A DNA stretch of 64,000 nt from Talpa occidentalis (GCF_014898055.3 NW_023601104.1:67873106-67937105); one strand, 5' to 3'; numbered from the stretch's first letter, positions 12,408-22,165 are shown. Numbers and translations are program-made. Notes: generated by a model from the sequence alone, not told the origin.

Positions 12408-12768
12408 ATTTATTTATTTATTTATTTTTTTGCCGGTCTCACAGGGACATTTATTCACGTCAAGGAGGAGACGGGGCTGGACGAGGGCACACGGACGTCC
12501 CACGCTGCCGGCTCCATCGGCCTGGCGCTGCGGCGGGCCGGTCAGTGGTGGCCGTGGGCAGGTGCGGGACTCGGACCAGCACTCCTGATCTTGTAAATGA
12601 TGACGCTCATCAGCCCCATTCCTACCCAGATCTCCTGGTAGACCTGGGTATAGTAGGGCTTCATAGGGGTCCAAACATTTTTAATGAGGCTCTGAAACAT
12701 CTCGGCGCCGACCCCGACCCACGGCTACGGCCGCCCGACCCGCACGCCAACTACTCGCGAAGGTCACC
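12408..12768 (-). mobile_element. ATP5MJ: Processed retrocopy of ATP5MJ mRNA
   Basis: An intronless cDNA copy lies on the minus strand between perfect 17-bp direct repeats (12391-12407 and 12769-12785). In mRNA sense it has a GC-rich 5' UTR (12768-12701), the coding region (12700-12542), a GC-rich 3' UTR with an AATAAA-type signal near 12450, and an A/TAAA-rich tail at about 12408-12431. These are hallmarks of L1-driven retroposition. The unmutated TSD and near-full-length 5' UTR point to a fairly recent event. No promoter of its own is evident. Confidence 0.9.
12542..12700 (-). CDS. ATP5MJ: ATP5MJ-like ORF (6.8 kDa mitochondrial proteolipid) in a retrocopy
   Basis: This 52-codon frame (ATG at 12698-12700, TGA at 12542-12544) encodes a protein like ATP5MJ (C14orf2/MP68), a small single-membrane-span subunit of mitochondrial ATP synthase involved in complex stability and dimerisation. 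Visible family features are an N-terminal [10 protein letters not shown], the aromatic [13 protein letters not shown] segment, a hydrophobic stretch [11 protein letters not shown] forming the membrane span, and a proline/histidine-rich end PAPAHGHH. Compared with the human protein as I remember it (58 residues) it lacks about six residues of the basic stretch after KIRSA, consistent with an in-frame 18-bp deletion or a lineage difference. The frame has no stop or frameshift. Being intronless and TSD-flanked it is a retrocopy, not the parent gene; whether it is expressed is unknown. It is too short for many ORF filters. Confidence 0.85.
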   Translation of the reverse strand: MFQSLIKNVWTPMKPYYTQVYQEIWVGMGLMSVIIYKIRSAGPSPAPAHGHH

Positions 12769-12785
12769 CAAGGTTACCTTTATTT
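12769..12785. repeat. TSD of the ATP5MJ retrocopy, right
   Basis: Second copy of CAAGGTTACCTTTATTT, next to the 5' end of the cDNA. Confidence 0.92.
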
Positions 12786-13068
12786 TGTTACATTCCTTCT
12801 CACAATCAGTGGTAGTTCATTGGCACCAGACTATGTTCAGCCCTTGAAAGCAGGGAATAAGAAAATGGCAGGCAACCAGCCTCTTTTCCGAAGACGTTCC
12901 CCAGAAATTGCATGTTTCACATGTCTTTATAATGATATGCAGAAGAATCTAGAAAAACCTAAAACTCAAGGGTTTTCCTGCTCAAAAGAGAATGGATATT
13001 GGAGTTTAATAGAATTTTCTCACACAAGTTAAAAGACAAGCCTCAGAATATGCTATGTGTACATATAT

Positions 13069-13084
13069 ACTCTCATACATTCTT
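13069..13084. repeat. TSD of L1 no. 2, 3' side
   Basis: ACTCTCATACATTCTT, identical to 19908-19923. It directly abuts the poly-T (poly-A on minus) end of the L1. Confidence 0.93.
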
Positions 13085-13269
13085 TTTTTTTTTTTAAATA
13101 ATAAATTTTATTTTTATATTCCCCCATACAATTGCAAAAGCCCCATTCTGACCCCAATCCTTCCCTTCCCGCCCCCCACCCCCCAAAAAGTCTCTCTGGT
13201 TCATAGTTTTTTGTTGATTTTGATTTTCACTTTCTTATATTCATTTTCCTGGTCCCTTATTTAAGTTTT
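13085..13269 (-). other. L1 no. 2 3' UTR, poly-A signal and G-rich tract
   Basis: Follows the ORF2 stop on the minus strand. It contains an AATAAA signal (13107-13112 complement), a poly-A tract (13085-13095 complement) and a run of G blocks (13162-13184 complement) with quadruplex potential, a recurrent feature of mammalian L1 3' UTRs. Confidence 0.85.
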
Positions 13270-16200
13270 CTAGATTCCTGCTATGAGTGAGACCATCCGG
13301 TACTTTTCTTTTTCTTTTTGGCTTATTTCACTGAGCATGATCCCTTCCAGCGCCATCCATGTTGCTGCAAATTGCATGTGTTTATCTTTTTTGAATGCTG
13401 AGTAATATTCCATGGTATATATGTACCACATCTTCTTGATCCAGTCATCTATTTTTGGGCATTTGGGTTGTTTCCAAAGCTTAGCTATTGTAAACAGTGC
13501 TGCTATAAACATAGGGGTGCAGGTGTTCTTTGGAATTGATGTTTCTGTGTCCTTTGGGTAAATACCTAGGAGTGGAATTGCTGGATCATATGGAAGCTCT
13601 ATGTTTAGTAGGTCCAGAAATCTCCACACAGCTCTCCATAGTGGTTGGACCAGTTTGCACTCCCACCAACAGTGCAGAAGAGTTCCTTTTTCTCCACACC
13701 CTCGCCAACATTTGTTGTTGCTAGTTTTTTTAATATGTGCCATTCTCACTGGTGTGAGATGGTATCTCATGGTAGTTTTGATTTGCATTTCCCTGATTAC
13801 AAGTGATGTTGAACATTTTTTCATATGTCTGTTGGCCATTTGCATTTCCTCTTCAGAGAAGTTTCTTTTTAGCTCTTCTGCCCATTTTTTGACTGGATTA
13901 TTTTCTTTGTTGTTGCTGAGTCTCATCAGCTCTTTGCAGATTTTTGTGATCAGTCCTTTATCATTAGTGTTGGGTGCAAAAATATTCTCCCAGTGGGTGG
14001 GGTTTCTCTTTGTTTTTGTTATTGTCTCTTTTGATGTGCAGAAGCTCTTTAATTTGATGTAGTCCCAGCTGTTTATCTTTGCCTTCACTATCACTGCTTT
14101 GGGTGATGTGTCTGTAAAGATGTCTTTGATGTGCAAATCCCGTAGTGTTTCGCCTATATTTCCTTCTATGTATTTTATGGTTTCAGGTCTTATGTCTAGT
14201 TCTTTAATCCATTTTGAGTTGATTTTTGTGTATGGTGTGAGGTAGTGGTCAAGCTTCATTCTTTTGCATGTAGCGACCCAGTTTTCCCAGCACCATTTAT
14301 TGAACAAACTTTCTTTGCTCCAATGCATAGTCTTTGCTCCTTTGTCAAAGATTAGTTGACCATAAATCTGTGGGTTTATTTCTGGATTTTCTATTCAATT
14401 CCATTGGTCTGTATGTCTGTTCTTGTTCCAATACCATGCAGTTTTGATGATTATGGCTTTGTAGTATAGTTTGAAGTCTGGGAGTGTGATGCCTCCATTT
14501 CCTTCTTTTTTTTTCAGTAGAGCTTTGGCTATTCGGGGTTTTTTGTGATTCCATATGAATTTCATCAATAATTGTTCTATTTCTTTGAAGAATGACATTG
14601 AAATTTTGATTGGAATAGCATTGAATCTGTATATTGCTTTTGGTAGGATGGCCATTTTAATAATGTTTATTCTTCCAATCCATGGACAGGGGATGTCTTT
14701 CCATTTCTTTGTGTCTTCTTCTATTTCTTTTAACAGTGTTTTATAGTTTTCTTTGTATAGGTCCTTTACCTCTTTTGTTAGATTTATTCCCAAATATTTG
14801 ATTTTTTTTGTTTTGATAATAAAAGGGATGGTTTTTTTGATTTCTTCTTCTTCAGATTTGTTGTTTGTGTATAGGAAGGCTACTGACTTTTGCGTGTTGA
14901 TTTTGTATCCTGCCACTTTACTGAATTGATTGATGAGTTGAATTAGTTTTTCTGTGGAGATTTTGGGGTTCTCTATGTATATTATCATATCATCTGCAAA
15001 TAGTGATAGTTTGACTTCTTCTTTTCCTATTTGGATTCCTTGGATGTCTTTCTCTTGTCTTATTGCTCTGGCTAGGACTTCCAGTATTATATTGAAAAGC
15101 AGTGGTGAGAGTGGACATCCTTGTCTTGTTCCAGATCTTAATGGAATTGCTTTCAGCTTTTCACCATTGAGAATGATACTGGCTGTTGGCTTGTCATAGA
15201 TGGCCTTTATGATGTTGAGGTATGTTCCTTGTATCCCAAGAATTTCAAGGGCTTTTATCATGAATGGGTGTTGCACTTTGTCGAAAGCTTTCTCAGCATC
15301 TATTGATATTATCATATGGTTTTTATATTTCTTTTTGTTGATGTGTTGGATAACGTTGATTGATTTTCGGATGTTAAACCATCCTTGTGTCCCTGGAATG
15401 AATCCAACTTGGTCGTGGTGAATTATCTTATGGATACATTGTTGGATTCTGATAGCTAAAATTTTATTGAGGATTTTTGCATCAGTGTTCATTAGGGAGA
15501 TTGGCCTGTAGTTTTCCTTTTTGTGTTGTCCTTATTCGGTTTTGGTATTAGTGTAATATTGGCTTCATAGAACGTGTTTGGTATTGTCCCTTCCTTCTCA
15601 ATTTTTTGGAAGAGTTTGTGAAGGATAGGCACTAATTCGTCTCTGAATGTTTGGTAGAATTCATTTGTAAATCCATCAGGTCCTGGGCTTTTGTTTTTGG
15701 GGAGGTTTTTGAATACCATTTCAATTTCGCTGCTTGTAATTGGTCTGTTTAGGTGTTCTATTTCTTCTTTATCTAGCTTTGGGTGATTGTAGAGTTGTAG
15801 GAATTTGTCCATCTCCTCTAGATTGTTGAACTTGTTTCCATATAACTGTTCATAGTAGTTACTGATTATTCTTTTGATTTCTGCTGTGTCCGTTGTGATT
15901 TCTCCTCTTTCATTTATGATCCTGTGTATTTGTGCTTTCTCCCTTTTTTCCTTTGTGAGCCTGGCTAGGGGTTTGTCTACTTTATTTATTTTTTCAAAGA
16001 ACCAGCTCTTGGTTTCATTGATCTTTTGGATTGTTTTTTTAGTTTCAATTTCATTTATTTCTGCTTTGGTTTTTATTATTTCTTTTCTTCTACTGGTTTT
16101 TTTTATTATTTCTTTTCTTCTACTGGTTTTGGGGTTTTTTTGTTGTTCTTTTTCTAGATCTTTGAGCTTCGAGATTAGGTTGTTTCTTTGAGTTCTTTCT

Positions 16201-17123
16201 TGTTTTTTGATGTGAGCTTCTATTGCTATATATTTTCCTCTTATTACTGCTTTTGCTGCATCCCATACATTTAGGATATTGGTGTCCTCCTTGTCATTCA
16301 ATTCAAAGAATTTAATTTCTTCTTTGATCTCCTCGTTAGTCCAGTGGTCTTCCATTAGTGTGGTTTTTAATCTCCATGAGGTAGGATAGTTCCTTGCCTT
16401 CTTTTTATGGTTTATTTCTAGTTTGATGCCTTCGTGGTCAGAAAAGATGGTTGGTATGATTTCAATCTTGGTGTATCTGTTGATGTTTGTCTTGTGCCCC
16501 AGTATGTGATCGATCCTGGAGAATGATCCGTGTGCGCTTGAGAAAAATGTGTACTCCGTTTTTTTTGGGTTTAGTGTTCTATAGATGTCTGTTAAGCCCA
16601 AATGCTCTAGGTCCTTATTTAGAGCTTTAGTTTCTTTACTTATTTTTTGTCTTGTTGATCTATCCATTGTTGATAGTGGTGTGTTGAAGTCTCCCACTAC
16701 ATATGTGTTTTCTCTGATGTCTGTTTTCAGAGAGGACAACAGTTGTCTGATATATTTTGGTGCTCTTTCGTTTGGTGAGTATATGTTAATGAGTGTTATT
16801 TCTTCTTGAAGTATTGTCCCCTTGATCATAATGTAGTGACCATTGGGGTCTCTTTTTATTTTTTTGAGTTTGAAGTCTGTTTTATCTGATATAAGTCTAG
16901 CTGTTCCTGCTTTCTTTTCTGGCCCATTTGCTTGTAGGATTGTTTTCCATCCTTTGACTTTGAGCCTATTTTTATCTTTTGTAGCTAAATGTGTTTCCTG
17001 GAGACAGCAAAAGGTTGGGTTTTGTTTCTTAATCCAGGCTGCAACTCTGTGTCTTTTTATTGAAGAGTTTAGTCCATTTACATTTAGAGTTAATATTGAT
17101 ATGTTAGCATCTGTATTTGCCAT
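13270..17123 (-). pseudogene. L1 ORF2p gene with two lesions (endonuclease + reverse transcriptase)
   Basis: Encodes the L1 endonuclease/reverse transcriptase that performs target-primed reverse transcription. From ATG 17121-17123 the endonuclease domain (residues 1-240) keeps every catalytic residue expected from human ORF2p at the same numbers: N14, E43 (QETH), D145 and N147 (GDFNTP), D205 (SRIDH) and H230 (SDH). The reverse transcriptase part (15492-14395) keeps the FADD active site. The C-terminal part (14328-13270) includes the cysteine-containing segment and ends MVSLIAGI. Two defects are seen: a one-base deletion in a T run at 15518-15522, which shifts frame, and an Arg-to-stop (CGA to TGA, CpG decay) at 14395-14397; the frame continues after it. 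A 30-bp in-frame tandem duplication near 16067-16126 doubles TSRRKEIIKK. One codon near 16310 is missing relative to element no. 1. Confidence 0.93.
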
Positions 17124-17195
17124 TGTGTTTGTCTTTCCTTTGATTTTATTTATTTATTCTTTTAATAACTTTTTTTTTTTGGTCTTTTTTCGTTG

Positions 17196-18266
17196 TTATT
17201 CGTCCCTCTGAGGTTCTGGCTTTAGGATTCCTTGTAGTATTTTTTGGAGTGGGGGTTTAGTCGCAATGAAATTCCGGAGTTTCTCTTTGTCTGGGAAGGT
17301 CCATATTCTTTCTTCATGGAGGAAAGAGAGCTTTGCGGGATAGAGTATTCTTGGTTGGCATCTGTTTTCTTGGAGTCTGTTGACTATGTCCCTCCACTCT
17401 CTCCTTGCCCGTAGTGTTTCTTCAGAGAAGTCTGATGTCAGCCTGATTGGTTTTCCTTTGAATGTTATCTGTTTCTTCCCTCTTGTCAGCTTCATTATTT
17501 TTTCCTTGTCCTGGATTCTTGGGAGCTTTACTATTATGTGTCTTGCTGTGTTTTTCCTTTTGTCGTGGAAGTTTGGTGTTCTTCTTGCTTCTTGTATATC
17601 AATTTTCAGCTCCTTCTTCGCATTTGGGAAGTTCTCTTCAATTATCTCCTGGAATATTTTCTCTGTTCCTACATCTCTCTCCTCTCCTTCTGGAGTTCCT
17701 ATAACTCTTATATTTCCTTTCCTCATGGAGTCAGATAGTTCCCGGAGTCTTTCTTCATTCTTTTTCCTTCGTACTTCTCTTTCCTTTTCTGTTTTGGTTC
17801 TTTTTATTTCTGTGTCTTCAAGAGTACTTATTCGTTCTTCCATTTCATCTATTCTGCTTTCATTGCTTTTCCCAGAGTTCTTTAGTTCCTCCATTAATTC
17901 TTTGATCTCCTGCATTTCTTTTACTTCCCTCTTTAGGGACTCAATTTCATTCTTCTGACCATTGTTTTCCCTCTTTAGGGACTCAATTTCCTTCTTCTGA
18001 TCTATCACTTTTTTAATCATGGCAATTTTAAATTCTCTTTCTGAAAGGCTCAGAAGTTCTTCCAAGTTGCTGTCGTTGCAATCTGGGGAGTGGTTTTCTT
18101 TTTGTGGTGTGCTTCTTTCCTGAGGCGTTGTTAGGTTGCGTGTGGTTCTTCTACTCCCTACTGTCTGTTTTCTAATTTGTCGTATGCGTTGGGACACTGT
18201 GTTGCTCGGACTGGCTGGCATCTTGGGTGAACTTCTCCGCTCCCCTCTGGCTCCTGCAGGAGCCAT
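17196..18266 (-). CDS. L1 ORF1p, intact RNA-binding chaperone
   Basis: An uninterrupted 356-residue frame for the L1 ORF1 protein, which trimerises, coats L1 RNA and acts as a nucleic-acid chaperone. Seen in order: a basic N-terminus (1-60), a long coiled coil (about 65-180, rich in E/K/L heptads), an RRM-like domain beginning GNIRVIGTPEGEE (about 185-265, with the EARRTP motif), and the C-terminal domain KGKPIRLTSDFSEETLRARR with LYPAKLSFLHE (about 268-345). A 42-bp in-frame tandem duplication (repeat starts at 17937 and 17979) adds two heptads to the coiled coil; element no. 1 has one copy. The ATG at 18264-18266 gives the longest product; Met16 is an alternative start. ORF2 begins 72 bp beyond its stop. 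Because ORF2 is damaged, this copy could act only in trans. Confidence 0.93.
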   Translation of the reverse strand: MAPAGARGERRSSPKMPASPSNTVSQRIRQIRKQTVGSRRTTRNLTTPQERSTPQKENHSPDCNDSNLEELLSLSEREFKIAMIKKVIDQKKEIESLKRENNGQKNEIESLKREVKEMQEIKELMEELKNSGKSNESRIDEMEERISTLEDTEIKRTKTEKEREVRRKKNEERLRELSDSMRKGNIRVIGTPEGEERDVGTEKIFQEIIEENFPNAKKELKIDIQEARRTPNFHDKRKNTARHIIVKLPRIQDKEKIMKLTRGKKQITFKGKPIRLTSDFSEETLRARREWRDIVNRLQENRCQPRILYPAKLSFLHEERIWTFPDKEKLRNFIATKPPLQKILQGILKPEPQRDE

Positions 18267-19235
18267 CTCTGGCTTCTGGGGGAGCTTTCTGATGGTTTTA
18301 GGCAGTTTTTACTGAAGAAATGTCCCTGTTCTATAATGGCGAAGCGGGATGCAGTCCCTGCGCCTCCGGTCTCAGGCACACTCTTCTGTGTGCCCGGTCT
18401 GCCCCGGACGTGGGTGCCTGCTCCCTCTGTGGGCTCAGGCTGCTGGTCGGAAGGGGCCTGGCGTGGGCTAACTTCCCGGCTGGCCACTGGGTCCTCCAGA
18501 AGCCTTCTGCCCTTCTCAAGCAGTCTTAAGAAATTTCCTGTCCTATGGGGTGTTAGTGACTTTTTTTTTTCCTGGTCGATAGGTGGCGCCAGAGATCTCT
18601 CCTATTGTCCTTGGGGGGCTGTTTTTTGCCTCCCCCTACCCCGTGGGACAGGGGATAGAGCGGGAATGGTAGGGTAAGCCTCAACAGCTTTGGGGTGCTG
18701 TGTCTGCCTTGTGCCCCACCGTCGTGGAGAACCCACGCCCCGAGTTTTCGTGCCCCGGGTCTCAGTTCAAAGCCCTCAGGTCCAGGACGCGGGCTGTAGC
18801 CCAGTTCGGTGGCGCGGGAATGGCGCCTTTTGCACCCCGCTCCCGTGCCTGGGTGCCTGGTTCCTGCTCACTCAGGGAGGGACTTTCACCCCCGTGAGGG
18901 CCTCCGCGCGTCTCCCCGCAAGCGTAGGTCGCAGGCGCAGGGACCTGGGCAGCCAGGATCCCGGTCCGCGTTTCCGTTTTTCCGCGCAGGCTTACCGGCA
19001 GCCCAGGCTGTGTGCGCGTCTCCCGGTGTCTTTGTTCTTCTCTAATGGCGCCCGAAGCCGTTCGCTCACCACCACGGCGGATCCTGCAGGGTTCTCCCCA
19101 GCTCCCGTTCACGGGGTGGGGTGGCTGCAATAGTTCCTTTCCACTCACAGTCCCGCTCGCTGCGTCGTTTGTTCTTGTGGGCCGTTTTGGTTTGTTGTTT
19201 TCCTCCTCTCTGCCGGTCGGAGAGTGCCGCTTCTT
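18267..19235 (-). promoter_or_regulatory. L1 no. 2 5' UTR, 5'-truncated
   Basis: GC-rich sequence aligning with 4039-5050 of L1 no. 1. The outermost ~230 bp, including the YY1-type start motif, are absent. Alignment ends around the words 'tgccggtcgg' (19211-19220) and 'tgccgcttct', after which the sequence is unrelated to L1. Confidence 0.85.
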
Positions 19236-19907
19236 ATACACAGATGAGCTCACATGGCCATTGCTGTCTTTTTCGTGTGCATTTTCTGATTTCTTCAAAG
19301 GTCCAGAATGACTTTATCCAGATTCATCAGACAGGGCATCTAGGCCATTCATAGCAGAAATTGTAGTCACCAACAATTTTTAACCCAAGATCACAGGAGT
19401 AGTTTGCAGCTGGGTCTGGTCCCTGATCTGCTCTCTCCCTATGGTAGTGTACTCAAAAGTTTGGTGCTTTCTCCCAGCAAAAGATTATGCTCACAGCGGA
19501 GGTGCTCATAGGCCGGGACACTGAGATGAAGCCACAGCAGCCCCAGCCACAGTCTGAAGGTCAGATGGGGCAGCACCGGACACTGAAGCAGACTACAGCA
19601 GAGGTAGCAGCACCGGGAGTCAGTGCCAGGCAGTCAGGAGCAGTGGGCACGTCTCAGAGGTGACCTGGACACAGAGTGCCGGCCACCTGCCAACAGTGCT
19701 GGGCAGCACGGTCACTAGGAGCTGGCAGTGCCAGAAGCACCATGTTAACAGCTCTCGGGAGCCTTGGCTCACACCAACAACAAACTGCTGCTTGAGACAC
19801 TGGGCCCGGGGCCTTTGGGGCCCCTTCCGGGCATTGTAATGAAACTTTTTAGCTTCTCTTCCCACTTCTTCGAGGTCAAGAGCCAAGTCGTCCTGAGAGA
19901 GAGTCTG
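19236..19907 (-). other. Non-L1 segment captured at the 5' end of L1 no. 2
   Basis: About 670 bp inside the TSDs but unrelated to the 5' UTR of element no. 1. On the minus (sense) strand the first ~290 bp hold a frame beginning at an ATG inside the TSD and continuing TLSQDDLALDLEEVGREA; the last part (19298 to the junction) reads KKSENAHEKDSNGHVSSSVY, coding-like but preceded by stops. I do not recognise the source gene. The arrangement fits either a template switch during reverse transcription or retroposition of a host transcript spliced into an L1. The rest of the segment has stops in all frames, so it is not a working gene here. Confidence 0.75.
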
Positions 19908-19923
19908 ACTCTCATACATTCTT
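19908..19923. repeat. TSD of L1 no. 2, 5' side
   Basis: ACTCTCATACATTCTT, identical to 13069-13084. It shows that the captured segment was part of the same insertion event. Confidence 0.93.
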
Positions 19924-19959
19924 AAGAGTAATTAGGGACTTATATGGAAAACAGAATGA

Positions 19960-20045
19960 CTTAATGGTTAAGATAACTCAGAAGGTGATTTTGAAGCCAG
20001 GGATACCAAAATTTGAATCTTGACTTTCTCACTGATGTATAGGTG
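19960..20045 (+). repeat. MIR-like fragment
   Basis: The words 'ggttaagataactcagaagg', 'tgaagccagggatacc' and 'gaatcttgactttctcact' follow the order of MIR (gene-derived tRNA core SINE). Diverged. Confidence 0.5.
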
Positions 20046-20152
20046 TATAGAAAATATTAGGTGTATAAATAGAAAATATAGGTGTATAAGAAAATATTCA
20101 TTTTCTTATCTATAAAATGAAAATAATTCATACCACATAAAAATATTATGAG

Positions 20153-20411
20153 CCTCCCTGGTGGCACAGACGGTTGAGCACAGCACTGTGAAGCTGTCCG
20201 CAGCCTCTGCAGCACAAGGTTCGATTCCCGGGCGGCCAGGGAGATTCCCACATGGCGCAGCAGACCTCTCCCGTCTCATCCGCTGCTCCCCTCAGTGTTT
20301 TTCGGTCCTTCTGCCTGTTCTGTTCCCTGCTCTGTCTTGGGTGAATTCTCTCACCCTCCCGAGCCTCTGGCCTGTACCTCAGTGATTGTATAAATAAATA
20401 AATCTTAAAAT
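20153..20411 (+). mobile_element. tRNA-derived SINE (type B head)
   Basis: Plus-strand copy: head cctccctggtggcacag, B-box-like GGTTCGATTCC at about 20218, tail ending aaataaatctta. TSD AAAATATTATGAG (20140-20152) and AAAATGTTATGAG (20412-20424). Confidence 0.92.
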
Positions 20412-20424
20412 AAAATGTTATGAG

Positions 20425-20589
20425 GAACAAATTAAATAATGTATATTACCAGATAATGAAGGATTTGTCTGGTCTTTCTCCTGGGTTGCTGTAAGGGAAC
20501 TTCTAAAACCTTGGAATGTCCCAGATGATGAGTATGTTTTTGTTATTCATGAACCTCTTAGGTCACTCCTGAGTTTGTGCTAACAAGAT
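20425..20589. other. Unassigned spacer
   Basis: Short unique stretch before an old LTR; nothing recognised. Confidence 0.4.
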
Positions 20590-21470
20590 GAAGAAGGCTG
20601 AAAATGGGGACTGCTTACCAGAAAGACTGACCATATGGTTAGAACGTTGGGGTGTTGGGCCATGTGATACCAGACCAACCTCCTGCTTTCTGCGCAGTGA
20701 GTGTGGCTAGAGATTGAGTTCAGTCATGTGACCAGTAACGCAATATATAGTGAAGTCTCACTAAAAACGACAGTCATCAAGGTTCCATGGATTTTCAGAG
20801 CTGGTGAACACAGAGAAGCCAAGAGCATAATATACCCTGATTCAAAAGATCACAGAAGTTCTGTTTTGGAGACCCTTCCAGTACTAGCCTTGGGGCCATC
20901 TCTTCATTTGACTGGTCTTGATTTGTACCCTTTATAATTAAACCATAATAACAAGTTTGAGGTTTTCCTCAATTCTGTAAGCTATTCTACTGAATTACCT
21001 CACCTCCAGGGTTTGTGGAGCCCCTAAATTTATAGCCAGTCATTCAGGCATGCAGTTGATCTAGGGACCCCCCCAAAATTGAAAACAGCCTTGTGGCAAA
21101 TTGAGCCCTTGTGGGGTCTGTATTAACTTTTTTTTTAAAGATTTATTTATTTATGCATACAAGAGCTGGGGTATAGGCCAGAAGTGTGGGAATGAGAGGA
21201 TTCACCAGAGATGGAGTGGGGAGCAGACCAGGCAGAATGACTGAAATACACTGCTGAGGGGAGCAGCAGGTGAGTCAGGAAAGGTCTGCTGCGCCATGTG
21301 GGTTGCTCCCTGGCCGGCCAAGGATCGAACTCGTGCTGCAGAGGCTGCAGATTGCCTCATGGTGAGGTGCTTAACCCCTTGGGCCACCAGGGAGACCTGG
21401 GTCTGTATTAACTTTGATTGGTGTGAGAGTAATATAAGATGCTTATAAGTACCTGGAATATGAGGAATCA
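20590..21470 (+). repeat. Ancient ERVL-type LTR, interrupted by a SINE
   Basis: The order 'ccctttataattaaacc', 'ctgtaagctattctactga', 'atttatagccagtcattca' and 'tgagcccttgtggggtctg' follows LTRs of the ERVL class (LTR16/LTR33-like): poly-A signal region followed by the conserved 3' part. The SINE at 21131-21398 is inserted in it. The subfamily and left boundary are uncertain. Confidence 0.5.
21131..21398 (-). mobile_element. tRNA-derived SINE (type A head) nested in LTR
   Basis: Minus-strand SINE with a perfect 17-bp TSD GGGTCTGTATTAACTTT (21114-21130 and 21399-21415). Confidence 0.94.
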
Positions 21471-22044
21471 GAAAAGATAAGTCCTAGTGTTTCTCCTACT
21501 CTTCCTTCTATTCCTCCTCCTCCTTATTATCTGAATTACTGGAGTCCTACTGATATTGAAATAATATTTCACTATTATTCTGATGATAAGTCCTTATCAT
21601 CAGATTTTTCCAAGTGTTTTCCTTGACATGTATCTATTTCCCCAATAGGAAGTTGATATGCAGGCCTGATATTCCTACCATGTCAGTGAAAATAATCTGG
21701 TACAACCTCTAAGCCTTCCCTCAGATGTGCAACAAAGACCACCTTCACAGCACACAAGTTTAAAGGCTCCCACATGACTGCTACTTAAAAAGTACACAGG
21801 CTTGCGAGTCCTTTGGAATTTTGAGTCATCTGAAGACAGAGTTTTATTCAAGCTAGATAGAGGTGACCCCATGCCTATACTCTGCAGTCCACCACCAAGA
21901 GGGACCCTATTTCACAGGTCCCCTGGCCTGGCTGGACCAGGCATGTGGTTCATGGCAAAAAGGAATTACCAAATGTGGGTGAGACTTAGGGAAGATATTT
22001 TAAAATACATTACATTGTGGTAGGTAGCATGACTGGTAGTTTGG

Positions 22045-22165
22045 CAGAAGTGTATTCAAATTTAGTCTTTGATACTAACCAATCATAGGATTTGAGATGA
22101 ACTTTTAATCTCTCTGGATCTCTGTTTCCCTCTTATATAAAGTGAAACAATAGAGAATCACGCCT
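22045..22165 (+). repeat. MIR-like fragment
   Basis: Contains 'taatctctctggatctctg' and 'tttccctcttatataaagtg', matching the 'cctcagtttcctcatctgtaaaatg' part of MIR in order. Diverged. Confidence 0.55.

Larger units (their letters stand above)
13085..19907 (-). mobile_element. LINE-1 element no. 2: young, chimeric insertion with captured 5' sequence
   Basis: A 6.8-kb minus-strand insertion between perfect 16-bp TSDs (13069-13084 and 19908-19923). In sense order it has non-L1 sequence (19907 to about 19236), a truncated L1 5' UTR (about 19235-18267), ORF1 (18266-17196), ORF2 (17123-13270), 3' UTR and a poly-A tract at 13085-13095. The 5'-side TSD junction reads TT/AAGAATG on the sense strand, close to the L1 endonuclease preference TT/AAAA. 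ORF1 is intact and ORF2 has one frameshift and one nonsense codon, so the insertion is young. The last ~230 bp of the 5' UTR present in element no. 1 are missing and replaced by the captured segment. Confidence 0.93.

Noticed and set aside
13601..14062. 153-codon plus-strand ORF and similar plus-strand ORFs over both L1s
   Set aside because: These are antisense shadows of ORF1 and ORF2.
18762..19298. 178-codon minus-strand ORF
   Set aside because: It crosses the junction between captured sequence and L1 5' UTR. Only its first ~25 codons are from the captured segment; the rest is noncoding L1 sequence. It is noted under the chimeric insertion instead.
20153..20411. tRNA gene candidate from A-box and B-box matches
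   Set aside because: It is the tRNA-derived head of a SINE with TSD and A/T-rich tail; it cannot fold as a full tRNA. The same holds for the other SINE copies.
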